A stretch of 64,000 bases of DNA, from contig OZ025243.1 of the NCBI GenBank assembly GCA_964019155.1, positions 10,037,865-10,101,864 of the forward strand. Reading direction: 5' to 3'. The notes beneath the pieces are model-generated. The model saw nothing but the letters and a program-made list of their open reading frames with translations. It was not told where the DNA came from and did not search any database. Of this stretch, positions 28,601-36,600 are shown piece after piece (within the stretch, counting starts at the first letter, position 1; each line of letters starts with the position of its first letter). Made by a program: the position numbers and the translations under genes. Source of the DNA: Osedax fenrisi (lineage: Eukaryota; Annelida; Polychaeta; Sabellida; Siboglinidae).

Positions 28601-31600
28601 TACCTACCCTCTCCCCCCTCCCCCACAGTAGAGTTAAAGGACTACTCTGAGGTGACTAACGAGGAGTGTGGGGTGTGGAGCGAACAAGACCTGGTCACAT
28701 CTCAGTTCATTGCGTCCACTCTCAACGGCACAGATCAGGTACCTACAGCTAGCCACCTCTAACACATGTATTCAGACCACACTAGCTACGATATTACGTC
28801 ATTAGTGGACATTTTCATATCCTTGTTACTAAAAGAGGGTATAGTCGTTCTATGTATTACTTAATGTGTTATATTAGTATATTATTGATTTAATATCGAG
28901 ACTAGTTATACTAGCTATAATTGTATAAGGAAGATCACCATGTAAACCCTGTACATTAAGCTGGAGCGGCTCGGTAATTTTTTTTTTTTAATTGCTGCAC
29001 CTTCTAGCATTTAATGTTTGGAGTATTTCTGTCACAATGGTATACTTATTTTTATTTTATATGTAGTATTCGCCGTGCGCCAGAGCTTTTAAAAATACCT
29101 ATAAATATTTTTCTATAGAAAAAATACCGCTATTACCTATATTGAAATCACATGACAATTACATTATAAACCCTTATAAACAACTAATTTTCAAATTTAT
29201 ATTCATTTTTATTATACTTTTTAACCACGAACCTTCTTACTTATACACCTTTTTATATTTTATATAACCCCAAACCATTTACTAAATGACAAATAACAAC
29301 ATATATGGATATAATCGGCTAATCTTACTGTATAAATAATAACTATAAAGATATTCGAATATGGGATATTGGTACTAAAATGAGATTTTATATATTTATG
29401 CTATTATAATACAATTTATATAGTTGGAATGCTTATCAAATTCTATAATAGAAGTCACATATCTTAGTTTTTTTTAATTTTTATTTAAAAAAAAGTTATG
29501 ACCACAATTGTGAACAAAAAATTAGTAAAAATGTTAAATTTTGTAGATAGAAATTATGAATGTATTAATTTATTTATAATACATATTATAACATAACTCA
29601 TTCAATAATGAATATTATATAATGAAATTAACATAATATATTTATTATAAATATAGCTATCTAAATATTTATAGAAATAAAAAAAATATCAGCATTTCTG
29701 ACCAATATGGGGAAAACTGGGATTTTTTTTTTAATAATATATTTGTTATCTAAAATTAATATAATTTATATTTTTACAAAGCTCTTTAAATTCTATAATA
29801 TAAGTTGTATCTTGGTTTTTACAAATTTGCAAAAGAAAAAAAATGATAGAACAAACTAATAATTTAAAATTTATAAAAAAATAAGATAAAAAGTAAAATA
29901 TATTTAAAAAAATTTCTAACGATTTAAATTCTTTAAAAAAACCCTATTATTAATCCAGTCGATTGAAAAATTTTTTTGTAATAGTGCGTAAACTTTTTTT
30001 TTTTCAAATATAAAATTTATCATATTTTTACATTAAAATAGTGAATAAATAACCATATGGTATACTATACATTATTTAAAAAAAATTAATTTCATGTAAT
30101 AGTACACTCATATACTTATGTATATATATTTATGTTTATATTTTATTATAAATAATTTTTTTTTAATTAAAATTAAAATATTTTGCATTTTTCCAAAATG
30201 TCCTGGAAATTTCCTGGAAAATCGAAAAAAAATATTGTACAAATATTATCTTATACAAAAATATATAATTCAAACTATAATTGCAGATAAAACTACAAAC
30301 AAAATTTGTAATGATGTTAAATCGAAGTTTCAAGTATTTCCTATTTCCTCCATGTTAAACTTCCTATCTCTTCATGTTAAACTTTAATGAGGTGGCGCAT
30401 CTCCAATAATTAATTTAAAATTTTTTTTTTTGTATTCAATTTATTATGTTATCTAGTTCATATAAAAAAAAGTGCAGCAATTTTGACAAAAAACTTACCG
30501 AGCCGCTCCAGCTTACTGTACATGTTTGATATTATATTCTTGTTTGCAATTCATTAATTTCAATTGACCCCTTAATTACTTAAGATTTGTGTAAGTAAAG
30601 CTTATACTAACAATCATTATTCTATTATTACTTATAACATTAGGTCATAGACACGCATAGAATATATTTATATCTACTCTAATATACTATTAATGCAATT
30701 TATTGATTAGGTTTTAATATCAATATATTTGTGAATACTGATTTAACATTACTTTTATATATTTATAAATTATTATTGTTTTATAGATGTATAAGATTTA
30801 TAATTAAACCTCTATTAATGTAATTATATTTCATTCTGTATAATAATCTACTATTGTTATATTTATTTACTATATATATATATATATATATATATCAATT
30901 TTAATTTAGGAACATGGAAATGCTATTTTAAAGACGTATAAAAACTACACAACGAGAAAAGAGTTCATTACAGAAGGGTAAAATAACTTCATTATTATTT
31001 ATTTATATTATAAATGAAATATATTTAAAGGGGCGTGCAACGTTCATTTTTTAATTATAAATTATTTGATATTATTCTAAATAATGTCATATATATATTT
31101 TTTTTTTAAATTTATAAATTTCACGTTGTTGTTTTTAATCTATATATAAATATATTTCCAATGTAGAAGGTTTTATCAACAAATATTCAGTAATAAAAAA
31201 GATATTGATGTTTTAGTAACATTACTTATCATAAAAAAAAGTTACTGATGTAAATTGATGTTGAAAAATATAGTAATATTTTTTTAATATTTACAAGCTA
31301 AACATATTTTTCAAAAAAAATTAAAATCAATCTTAAGCCCTTGTCACACAGAAGAAATCGGACGATATCGCGCTGATATCGTAGCGATTTTCTCTCTCGG
31401 TGTGACACCCCCACCGATATCTTACGATATCGATATTCATTATTTAGAGATATCTCTAAATATTTAGCGATTTCTCAACGATTTCTTTACTGAAATAAAT
31501 AAAATGCATATTTATAATTTGAAATTAATATTTCATATAATTTAATAAGCTTTCCAATGATACCAAGTGGTATAAAATTATATAAAATCATATAAATTAA

Positions 31601-33365
31601 TTTTATTATAATAGCATCATTATAAAAATCTCATTCTCGTTTGAGAACAGTTCTTAACTACTATGTAACCTAGTTACTTAATAATTTTGTAATAACGAAC
31701 GCGCTATTTTAAAATTGGTGTAAACCATTGGTGCTATTTCAGACTGTAATATAAATGTTTACATTTAATTAATATTTGAATTAAATTGTATTATTATGTT
31801 ATAAAATTAATATTTGAAGTTTTTTATCGGTGAAAAATCGGTGAAAAATCTCTGCGATATCGGCCATCATTTCGGTGTGACATGGGCTTTATATTCATAA
31901 AATGGAATGAATTTATAATACCTAATATTTTATAATAATTATTATTTTATTTACAAATTATTTAGAAAATTACAGACTAGAGGTGTCATAAAACATAGAA
32001 TTTGAGTTATATTGCAAATTGCACCATGATTTTTTTTTGTAAATGAAAGATAATTAATTATATAATATAATTAATCAATAAAATAAAAATTTATTTATAT
32101 ATTTTTTTAGAAAAAAATTAATGTCGCACTTAACGCCCCATAATTTAATCATTATATACTTAGATATATTTATAACGCTAGATTAAATTAATTTATCTTT
32201 AGTTTAAATTTTGTCATTTTATAAATCAAATATTTTAGTAGTTAACATTTATATACAAATAATAGTTTGCAATACAATTATTCAAAAATATTAATGTATG
32301 TTTAATAGTAATATTATATATATATATATATTTTTATTAGATCATATGATATGGTGAATATATTTTATACTTAAAATATAACTATTTTAAAATTTGTCAA
32401 ATTTGAAAATCGTGTTTACACATCATAACTTTGACCTTGAATTTCATATTGTGGTGTCAGTCATAAATCATATATTTCTATAATTATTTATTTACTATTA
32501 TTAATTTAAACCCAGTCTACTATCCTTATTATATTTACTATATCACAATCATATGATGTATTAAATAATTAGCAATGCTAGCAAAGATACATTAATTAAA
32601 ACGATATATCAATAAGGGTTATTGTAAACATATGGGCCTGGTGATATATTTACCGTCGTGTGCATGCACTTACTTGTCTTAAACTAAAATATGCCACAGT
32701 TTGTGATTAGTCTACATTATTGTATTCAAAAAGTAACCATCATTATAATATTCCTTATTATTGCCTAGTTTAGAAGTTAAAGTAGATTTACTATTAATGA
32801 ACTATATAATACTATAATCCTAGTTTAGAAGTTCCAGTAGATACAGTATTAGTGAAATGTTAATACCATGTACCACCACCAGATGGCGTCAGATAAAAGA
32901 GGACACCGACAATGAAGATATTACAGTGGAAACAATCGGTGAATTTGAATTAACACCAGTGATAACGGAGGTTCATATTATACACACTCTTTTATATATC
33001 TTTATTTTATTTGTATTTACATTTTTATTTAATTTATATATATATATATATATATTATATGTATTTACAATTTTATTTAATCTATATATTTATAATTAAA
33101 TATTCAATATATACAGTTTTATTAATAATATAAATGAGGATGAAATGAACTAGTGAATACCACCCGAGGGGGTATACGCGTGGGGTAGTAATAAAAAGTA
33201 ACGACAGCTTCACAATCATACTAGTAACACACACACACACACTGTAACACCTACACACTCATGCAGGAGAGAGAAGAATGGTTCACTATAGACAATGAAC
33301 AATACGAAGCGATGCCCATTAAAGTGAAGCTCCTCAAGAATAAGCTGTCGGTATATAGTCGCTAA
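13142..33365 (+). CDS. AGK: Acylglycerol kinase, mitochondrial (14 exons, complete)
   Basis: AGK phosphorylates monoacyl- and diacylglycerol in mitochondria and, in vertebrates, is a subunit of the TIM22 carrier translocase. Exons: 13142-13251, 18683-18722, 18966-19045, 19304-19379, 21022-21114, 21456-21488, 21720-21814, 25895-25964, 26288-26370, 26919-27106, 28629-28738, 30910-30977, 32883-32970, 33267-33365. All phases fit and the sum is 1233 nt (410 aa; human is 422). The N terminus (MSSVLKFAKTIRNNWKK, then a hydrophobic stretch at about 19-28) matches AGK. Other marks: FLNPAASGG (about 68-76), SLFEKHAAPILH, the DAGK-type nucleotide motif at 126-130, LPIGILPVGKTNHISN, YWYFGPLK (228-235), CxxCxxC at 262-268, and C-terminal FTIDNEQYEAMPIKVKLL. 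Odd: the motif reads GGDAT, not GGDGT (Ala129). The exon 10 donor is set by frame: the nearby GTGATG at 27111 would give an early stop. Confidence 0.95.
13252..14222. other. AGK intron 1, left part
   Basis: AT-rich non-coding DNA without a recognisable element. The minus-strand 65-codon frame at 13860-14057 is an AT-rich chance frame. Intron 1 in total spans 13252-18682. Confidence 0.5.
14223..14772. mobile_element. MITE, copy 2 of the ~555-bp family
   Basis: Colinear with 3426-3981 in the same orientation. Shared blocks include AAAAGTAAGTGTTCCGCAAA, AGGTCAAAAGTAGATCGATT and TAATTACATAGCTTAGATA, with TTTTCCGAAGGAAAGATGGT at the left end. It lies in AGK intron 1. The two copies differ by many substitutions and small indels, so neither is recent. 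Confidence 0.8.
15027..15665. mobile_element. TTAA-flanked MITE, 639 bp (piggyBac-like)
   Basis: Perfect 14-bp terminal inverted repeats GGGGATCCCGCACA / TGTGCGGGATCCCC, flanked on both sides by TTAA (15023-15026 and 15666-15669). TTAA target duplication is the hallmark of piggyBac-type elements. No transposase ORF. A second, inverted copy lies at 16771-18385: internal blocks such as TCAGAATAATTATTTCGCGC appear there in reverse complement. Confidence 0.85.
15833..15873. repeat. (TA)n microsatellite
   Basis: About 40 bp of TA, directly before the SINE head at 15883. Confidence 0.95.
15883..16050 (+). mobile_element. SINE family 1, 3'-truncated copy
   Basis: The tRNA-derived head starts GCCTGTATGGCTTAGTGG (A box TGGCTTAGTGG; B box GGGTTTGAGCCTC) and the body contains AAATGGGTCTTAAAATATTA as in the copy at 2660-2964. 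Homology fades near 16050, about 40 bp before a LINE 3' end begins. Confidence 0.85.
16086..16770 (-). pseudogene. LINE ORF2 C-terminal fragment
   Basis: On the minus strand, a 118-codon open stretch at 16427-16783 includes VEHFKYLGAMLTNSGN and SLVLSTLLYGCETWTLLEE. After a frameshift it continues down to about 16090 with a GRPKKN motif and a DRYKWKKLIK end. These are the usual C-terminal features of APE-type LINE reverse transcriptases. The upstream part is cut by the TTAA element inserted at 16771, and no continuation was found beyond 18385. Confidence 0.85.
16771..18385. mobile_element. TTAA-flanked MITE split by a nested element
   Basis: Ends GGGGATGGCACAC and GTGTGTGACATCCCC are imperfect inverted repeats, and TTAA lies immediately outside both. 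The two outer parts (16771-16911 and 17914-18385, about 613 bp) align in reverse with the 639-bp element at 15027-15665; TTCTATTCATTGAATTGA matches a reversed block there. The middle is a separate nested element. It in turn interrupts the LINE fragment. Confidence 0.75.
16912..17913. mobile_element. hAT-like nonautonomous element nested in the TTAA element
   Basis: Begins TAGGGTTGTTAAAAAACGCG and ends AACTCACAACCCTA, with longer subterminal inverted similarity rich in GTTTAAAACG. The flanking octamers TACATAAC and CACATGAC agree at 6 of 8 positions, consistent with an aged 8-bp hAT target duplication. The related element at 15027-15665 lacks this insert. The 108-codon frame at 17797-18123 runs across its right end and is not a gene. 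Confidence 0.65.
18517..18635. repeat. 119-bp perfect palindrome
   Basis: Two 59-base arms pair without a mismatch around one central base at 18576. The outer arm reads CAGGTTAATGTATTATA and the core ACAATGTACAT. It lies at the end of AGK intron 1, 47 bp before exon 2, and could extrude as a cruciform. Confidence 0.9.
19059..19082. repeat. (ATTG)n microsatellite
   Basis: Six ATTG units, about 15 bp into AGK intron 3, close to the donor at 19046. Confidence 0.9.
19137..19285. repeat. Minisatellite, ~60-bp unit
   Basis: Two to three copies sharing CATAACAGYGAACACTATCA and CATACACCTACCCTATTA. It ends about 20 bp before AGK exon 4 (19304). Confidence 0.8.
20006..20858. mobile_element. Nonautonomous element with TAGTGTTGTCA ends
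   Basis: 11-bp terminal inverted repeats (TAGTGTTGTCA / TGACAACACTA) resemble hAT termini. The interior has CGGACTATTTCGGACTTTAA repeats, an ~80-bp unit with ATGTATCCGCGACACT repeated about three times, and a GATACTGATAC-type array at about 20600-20830. The 64-codon frame at 20205-20399 is internal repeat. Flanks are TA-rich, so the target duplication is unreadable. It lies in AGK intron 4. Confidence 0.65.
22067..25360 (-). mobile_element. Near full-length APE-type LINE in AGK intron 7
   Basis: An antisense LINE with an unbroken ORF (22107-25229), a ~130-bp 5' leader rich in GC (ACTCCCATCCAACGGGTCCC) and a 3' end made of GTAAG/GGTAA pentamers (22071-22086 on the plus strand as TTACC repeats). 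Short tandem repeats at the 3' end are usual for RTE-like LINEs. AATAACA at 22060-22066 and 25361-25367 may be the target-site duplication. Confidence 0.85.
22107..25229 (-). CDS. LINE endonuclease-reverse transcriptase ORF, 1040 aa
   Basis: The apurinic-like endonuclease nicks target DNA and the reverse transcriptase copies the element RNA there. The endonuclease part spans about residues 90-340: GIQEHRF near 118, TGDFNAHLG near 230, SDHRI near 320. The reverse transcriptase follows: KNYRGITLT near 620, LLFIDFSKAFDS near 690, AGVLQGDTLAPFLF near 748 and the catalytic YADD near 794. The C-terminal part has GHCWRARTE, GRPRKTFIDQL and a terminal DRSGWKKRC, typical of the RTE-like lineage found in many invertebrates. 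There is no stop or frameshift, so the copy is recent and could be functional. It is transcribed opposite to AGK. Start choice at 25229 is the first ATG; it could be further in. Confidence 0.93.
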   Translation of the reverse strand: MARYSTSFATHAGSRHRVYGVATAHETSHRKQQMTSISKLYTSSRIARRAEQGARPAKPIQVAVEKLVTVSNTNKITCLLKGKKKLQISTLNVQTLNKIGKTSELLLSSMDTKQDVIGIQEHRFMHLDVETKEHNIGDFKLITCSAWKNSINATIGGIGILLNKNAYNSLNCIEKISNRILVAHFNGNPKATITVCYSPTNVSEQSEIETFYEQLASSTRQIAKHNVHITTGDFNAHLGRLEGFLFSYHELSNRNGELLNDYLKENRQICLNTKFQKRKGQLWTHNSPNDFKAQLDYILINKKWKNSVKNCRAYNSFVSIASDHRIVTANIQLTLRSSQKKKKEKSIHYDWSLLNSNTNLRKSFTNKVTENFKNSTKNDTQFLANIAYNHFETACRETAKELIPEKPKKSQYKPWENEDIYEKRKLLKQAAAIKDGNPTQENINYYKLTQKILFDAYDCEQSKYLQNRIDEITSTVTNKKSATAWKTINEISGRKSTNKAKIKATDNQDRIQKWQDHFKELLGNQPDISDHDITPIFTELQDIQTGLFSMTELIKALKNMKNGKSCGLDEIPVEIWKIESFQELLLNFCNSVYAQDKIDKWRMGCIIPFPKKGNLSSTKNYRGITLTCILAKIYNLMLLNRIRPVLDPLLRKNQNGFRQNRSTTGQILTIRRIIEGAKSKQLPATLLFIDFSKAFDSIHRGKMREILTAYGLPEEIVKAIMISYINTKCKVRSPDGDTDYFDITAGVLQGDTLAPFLFIVCLDYVLRKSMNINLGFTLEVKKSRRHPAIKITDIDYADDLAVVTDNIKDANTLLNKLEEVSKEIGLNINTAKTEYMTLNIDNTDNTNKIKSLNGNEINKVNDLKYLGSYISSTEKDLDIRLAKSWSALNAMNKIWKSNLKDKLKRNFFRATVESVLVYGSTTWTMTKAMEKRLDGNYTRMLRAALNKSWESHPTNKELYGDTPKLSKSIKSQRLRFSGHCWRARTELASELLLWTPKHGKTKPGRPRKTFIDQLVKDTECVLNELPAAMEDRSGWKKRCC
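25598..25640. repeat. (TA)n microsatellite
   Basis: Interrupted TA run in AGK intron 7, right of the LINE. Confidence 0.9.
25966..26240. repeat. (ATC)n-rich array abutting an AGK donor
   Basis: Degenerate TCA/ATC triplets fill intron 8 beginning one base into the GTATCA donor after exon 8 (25964). Frames at 25881-26187 run on through this array and are not genes. Confidence 0.85.
26588..26784 (-). mobile_element. SINE family 2, copy 1
   Basis: Shares with 50902-51148 the segments GGTCCCG, CAGGTAGTTCTTGTTTTCTC versus GGCAGTTCTTGTTTTTCTCT, the following GAACTTAATAAACG-like part and a CACAAGAAC block. The tRNA-like head is at the high-coordinate end (26784) and degraded. It lies in AGK intron 9. 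Confidence 0.7.
27107..28420. other. AGK intron 10, left part
   Basis: AT-rich with no recognised element. A CTACTATAGTA palindromic cluster lies near 27132-27180 and a short TA run near 28168. The minus-strand frames at 27042-27394 are shadows of exon 10 and its flank. Confidence 0.5.
28430..28628 (+). repeat. Pyrimidine-rich tandem pseudo-acceptors before AGK exon 11
   Basis: Four or so copies of a 30-50 bp unit, (C)nACAGTTGAGTTAATAC followed by CTATACCTACCC, run into the true acceptor at 28628. The exon itself starts TAGAGTTAAAGG, so the repeat unit looks like a copy of the intron-exon junction. Poly-C runs of up to about 14 occur. Confidence 0.75.
28959..30513. mobile_element. 1.55-kb TA-flanked element with 19-bp TIRs
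   Basis: Perfect terminal inverted repeats AGCTGGAGCGGCTCGGTAA (28959-28977) and its inverse (30495-30513), with TA outside both ends (28957-28958, 30514-30515), as in Tc1/mariner-type insertions. Similarity of the ends continues inward through a T-run to AATTGCTGCAC. No transposase remains; the 89-codon frame at 30118-30387 has no such motifs. It occupies most of AGK intron 11. Confidence 0.85.
31334..31889. mobile_element. MITE with AAGCCCTTGTCACAC ends
   Basis: About 35-bp imperfect inverted ends: AAGCCCTTGTCACACAGAAG on the left and GGTGTGACATGGGCTTT on the right, each followed inward by GATATCG motifs. The interior is AT-rich, no ORF. It lies in AGK intron 12. Confidence 0.8.
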
Positions 33366-33589
33366 TCTGCGCGGCTATGGTTTTAGCGCCGGTGATATAA
33401 CAGGCAGCTGATTATACATCAATCAGATTATTATTTAACAATAACTCAGAGGATATGATTGGTTGAACCGGTTATGTGAGGTCATCAACGTTTCAATAAC
33501 ACCACCACAGTCTTTGTGTGGGTACATTTCCTGCAATCCATCTACAGTCAGTCATATACGATGTAAATACTTTCATAGATACATTTTTA

Positions 33590-33595
33590 AATAAA
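33590..33595 (+). promoter_or_regulatory. Candidate AGK poly(A) signal AATAAA
   Basis: First AATAAA after the AGK stop codon, 225 nt downstream and 37 nt before the INTS4 stop on the other strand. No equally clear signal for INTS4 is seen in the gap, so the two 3' UTRs may overlap. Confidence 0.55.
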
Positions 33596-33632
33596 ATTTT
33601 ACACAATAACGTGTCCTTATTTCTTGTCCTCC

Positions 33633-36600
33633 TCACCACTTGCATTGCCTAGTTTTCACAAGAATACCGATGGGCCGACTGGTTAGATCGAAGATACAGG
33701 CTCTAGCGGTGGAGTTTAGCTCTCGAGACACTGTGACAGGGTCGAGCTCTATGAACGTGTCTATACTACGATCTATGGAGACTACTGATAACATCACCAG
33801 ACACTTGTCGCTCCATTGATGGTGGTTTAGAATGGCGCGACACTCAAGACGGATGGTGTTGGGGGGGGTTGAGGAGGTGGAGGGCTCGGTGAAGTCGGTC
33901 AAGCGCGGCGCTATTAGGTGTATCTCACCGTCTGCGTATTCAACCTGTATGAGATGGGGGTATGGGTTAGAATGAGAGTATTGAAACCCCTTTATGGGGG
34001 TGAGATGATAGAATTACTTAAATAAGCGGGGCATAGGGTAGAATCAATAAAGTATGTGACGGCGCACATTGTGGTGTATATAAATATAGCCTGTTTATCA
34101 TAGTAAATATTATGTAGTACATTTTCATTAACTATGATTATTTAACACAAATCAAATATATTTGAATACATTATACCCTAGATAATGTCATACATTATAT
34201 ATTACATTGATTTATAATTGTAAAGTTAATTCTAAGTATGTCTTCATATGTAATAGATAATTTAATTAATTTTATTAATAAATAGATTATAATATTAGTA
34301 ATTAATTATTCAACTTCAATAATAAAAATAGAAGCACATATGAAAATTATCAAGAATTAAATCAATTATCAACTATGAACCTATCCATATTTATATATAT
34401 AGACAGCATAATCGAATAATTAATTATATTTATTTTAAATAATTATTTATTCATCAGTTTTTAAATATCTAATATCGGTTATATTTAAAATATTGTTGAA
34501 ATGATCTTCATTTAATAATTAATATACATGTAATATTAATATAGCTTACGACTGGATTAATGTCAGCCTATTAAGTTAAAAGTATCAAGAAAGGTAATAT
34601 TTATGATTTATAATTTTAATAAAATATATAATTAGAAATATTATAGAAATTAAATAGCTATGTAATCGGTGGTAGTTATTTCCCTTCACACATGTTATAT
34701 AACATCTGATATGGGTAGTATTACAGGTATCACTCTACACAGATGTTATGCACAAGAGGAATTAGTTAATTCACAGAATTTAACTTTGTACTTCAATTCA
34801 TACATTACGTGAAGGATTACTATCGTAGAATTTATTTCAATTATACTTTTACATTTATAATATGTAACGTAGCTAATACTTATATGTAGATCAGTTTGCA
34901 ATGAGAATAAACATACAGTAATCGTTCTATACATAAGACACTGGTGATGAGATTATATATAACAAATAAACAAATATATATATTAATAATAATTTTAATA
35001 ACTATTAATTCATCTATTCTAATAACTATTTATCTATCTCTTCCCTATAAAGGTTTCAGTTAGAAAGTATGCAACTATTTTCTGGAATCATTATAATATC
35101 ACCAATAATTCACATTAATTAGGCACATTAATTCACAACCTTTTACTAATAAAATATAGTTGTATCTATCTATAGCTATAGATACATATCTAGCCGTACA
35201 ATAGTTGACCTTGATGCGGATCATGTTGCGATGTTTCACATTGGTGATCTCGACGACCATGTTGATGCCGATAGTGGCGCCAGACACGTACGTGAACACT
35301 TGATCGTTGTTCTCCACCGGTGACAGGATGGTGGCGCTACTCTTCGCTAGCAACGACGGCAGACTCAGGGTTCCGGGCGCGTTGTGCTGTGTGACGCGAT
35401 GATGTAAGATAGGGGGGGGGGGGGGCGTGGCTTATAAAGGCGTGTCTATATTATTTATAAGGAATTTATAAAATTATTTAATTATTTTTAATATATTACA
35501 ATAAATAGTTACCAAATAAAACATATACAATAGTTTAATTTTATATAATTCACTCCACTAATAATAGTAGTCAGTAGATATAGTTAATCATTTAGTTTGT
35601 GATAATATTTATTAGTAATTCAGAAGTTCTCAATATATAATATATTTTAACAACCCTAAACTTATTATAATAGATTAATACATGATAAGTTATTACTAAT
35701 GACGTAATATACAATTAATAATAATAACTTATTACCTTATTAAGTGATATATTTTATTTAGAATATTTAATATAAATAAATTTATATTTTATGAATTAAT
35801 ATAGGTTTTATTATTATATTATATATATATAGGGTTTGGTTAATTTTATTCGATATAAAATTATTTCATATTCATAAAATAGTATTGCATATATAGTTTA
35901 ATTATAATTTAATTATTAACAATATTTATAATTATCAGTCTTTCTGGGTATTGACTTGAGGATTATTTAATATATATTATAATAATTCTTAATTGTTATG
36001 ATAATTGTTTGAAAATGTAATATAAATTATATTGCTTTCAAATTACTTAAAAATAATATTACACACTAAATGATTATTTCTATCATTATTGGAGTGAATT
36101 ATATATATATAATGAAACTATTAAATAATATTTTTATTAGATTACAAATAATTTTAATTTATTTAACATACATTTACGAGTTTAATGAATATTTAATTAC
36201 AGCCAATGCAAGTATAGTTCAACTGTACAATAATAATATTACTAAAAGACCAATATTTATGCGATTAAACTTTGTGTATAAACTCATTCATTATAAACAT
36301 GCTAGTTAATACATGATACACCTGCAGATATGCATACTCTACATTAAACTAGTGATTACTATATATTCTAATATCATTAGCGCCCTCTATAGTTGCACTA
36401 TAATGGTAATGTTGTTTACAACTTTGTCGCCTATACTCAAGGTACAGCGAATATATTAAATATAAATTTGATTGAAGAATAACATTTTAATATATTTTGA
36501 ACTGAATGTTTTACATATAATTTGGGAGATATATCTAAGATATCTATAGAGTTATTCTACGTATGCAGTCGCCATATTATTTCATGAATGTAATATATTA

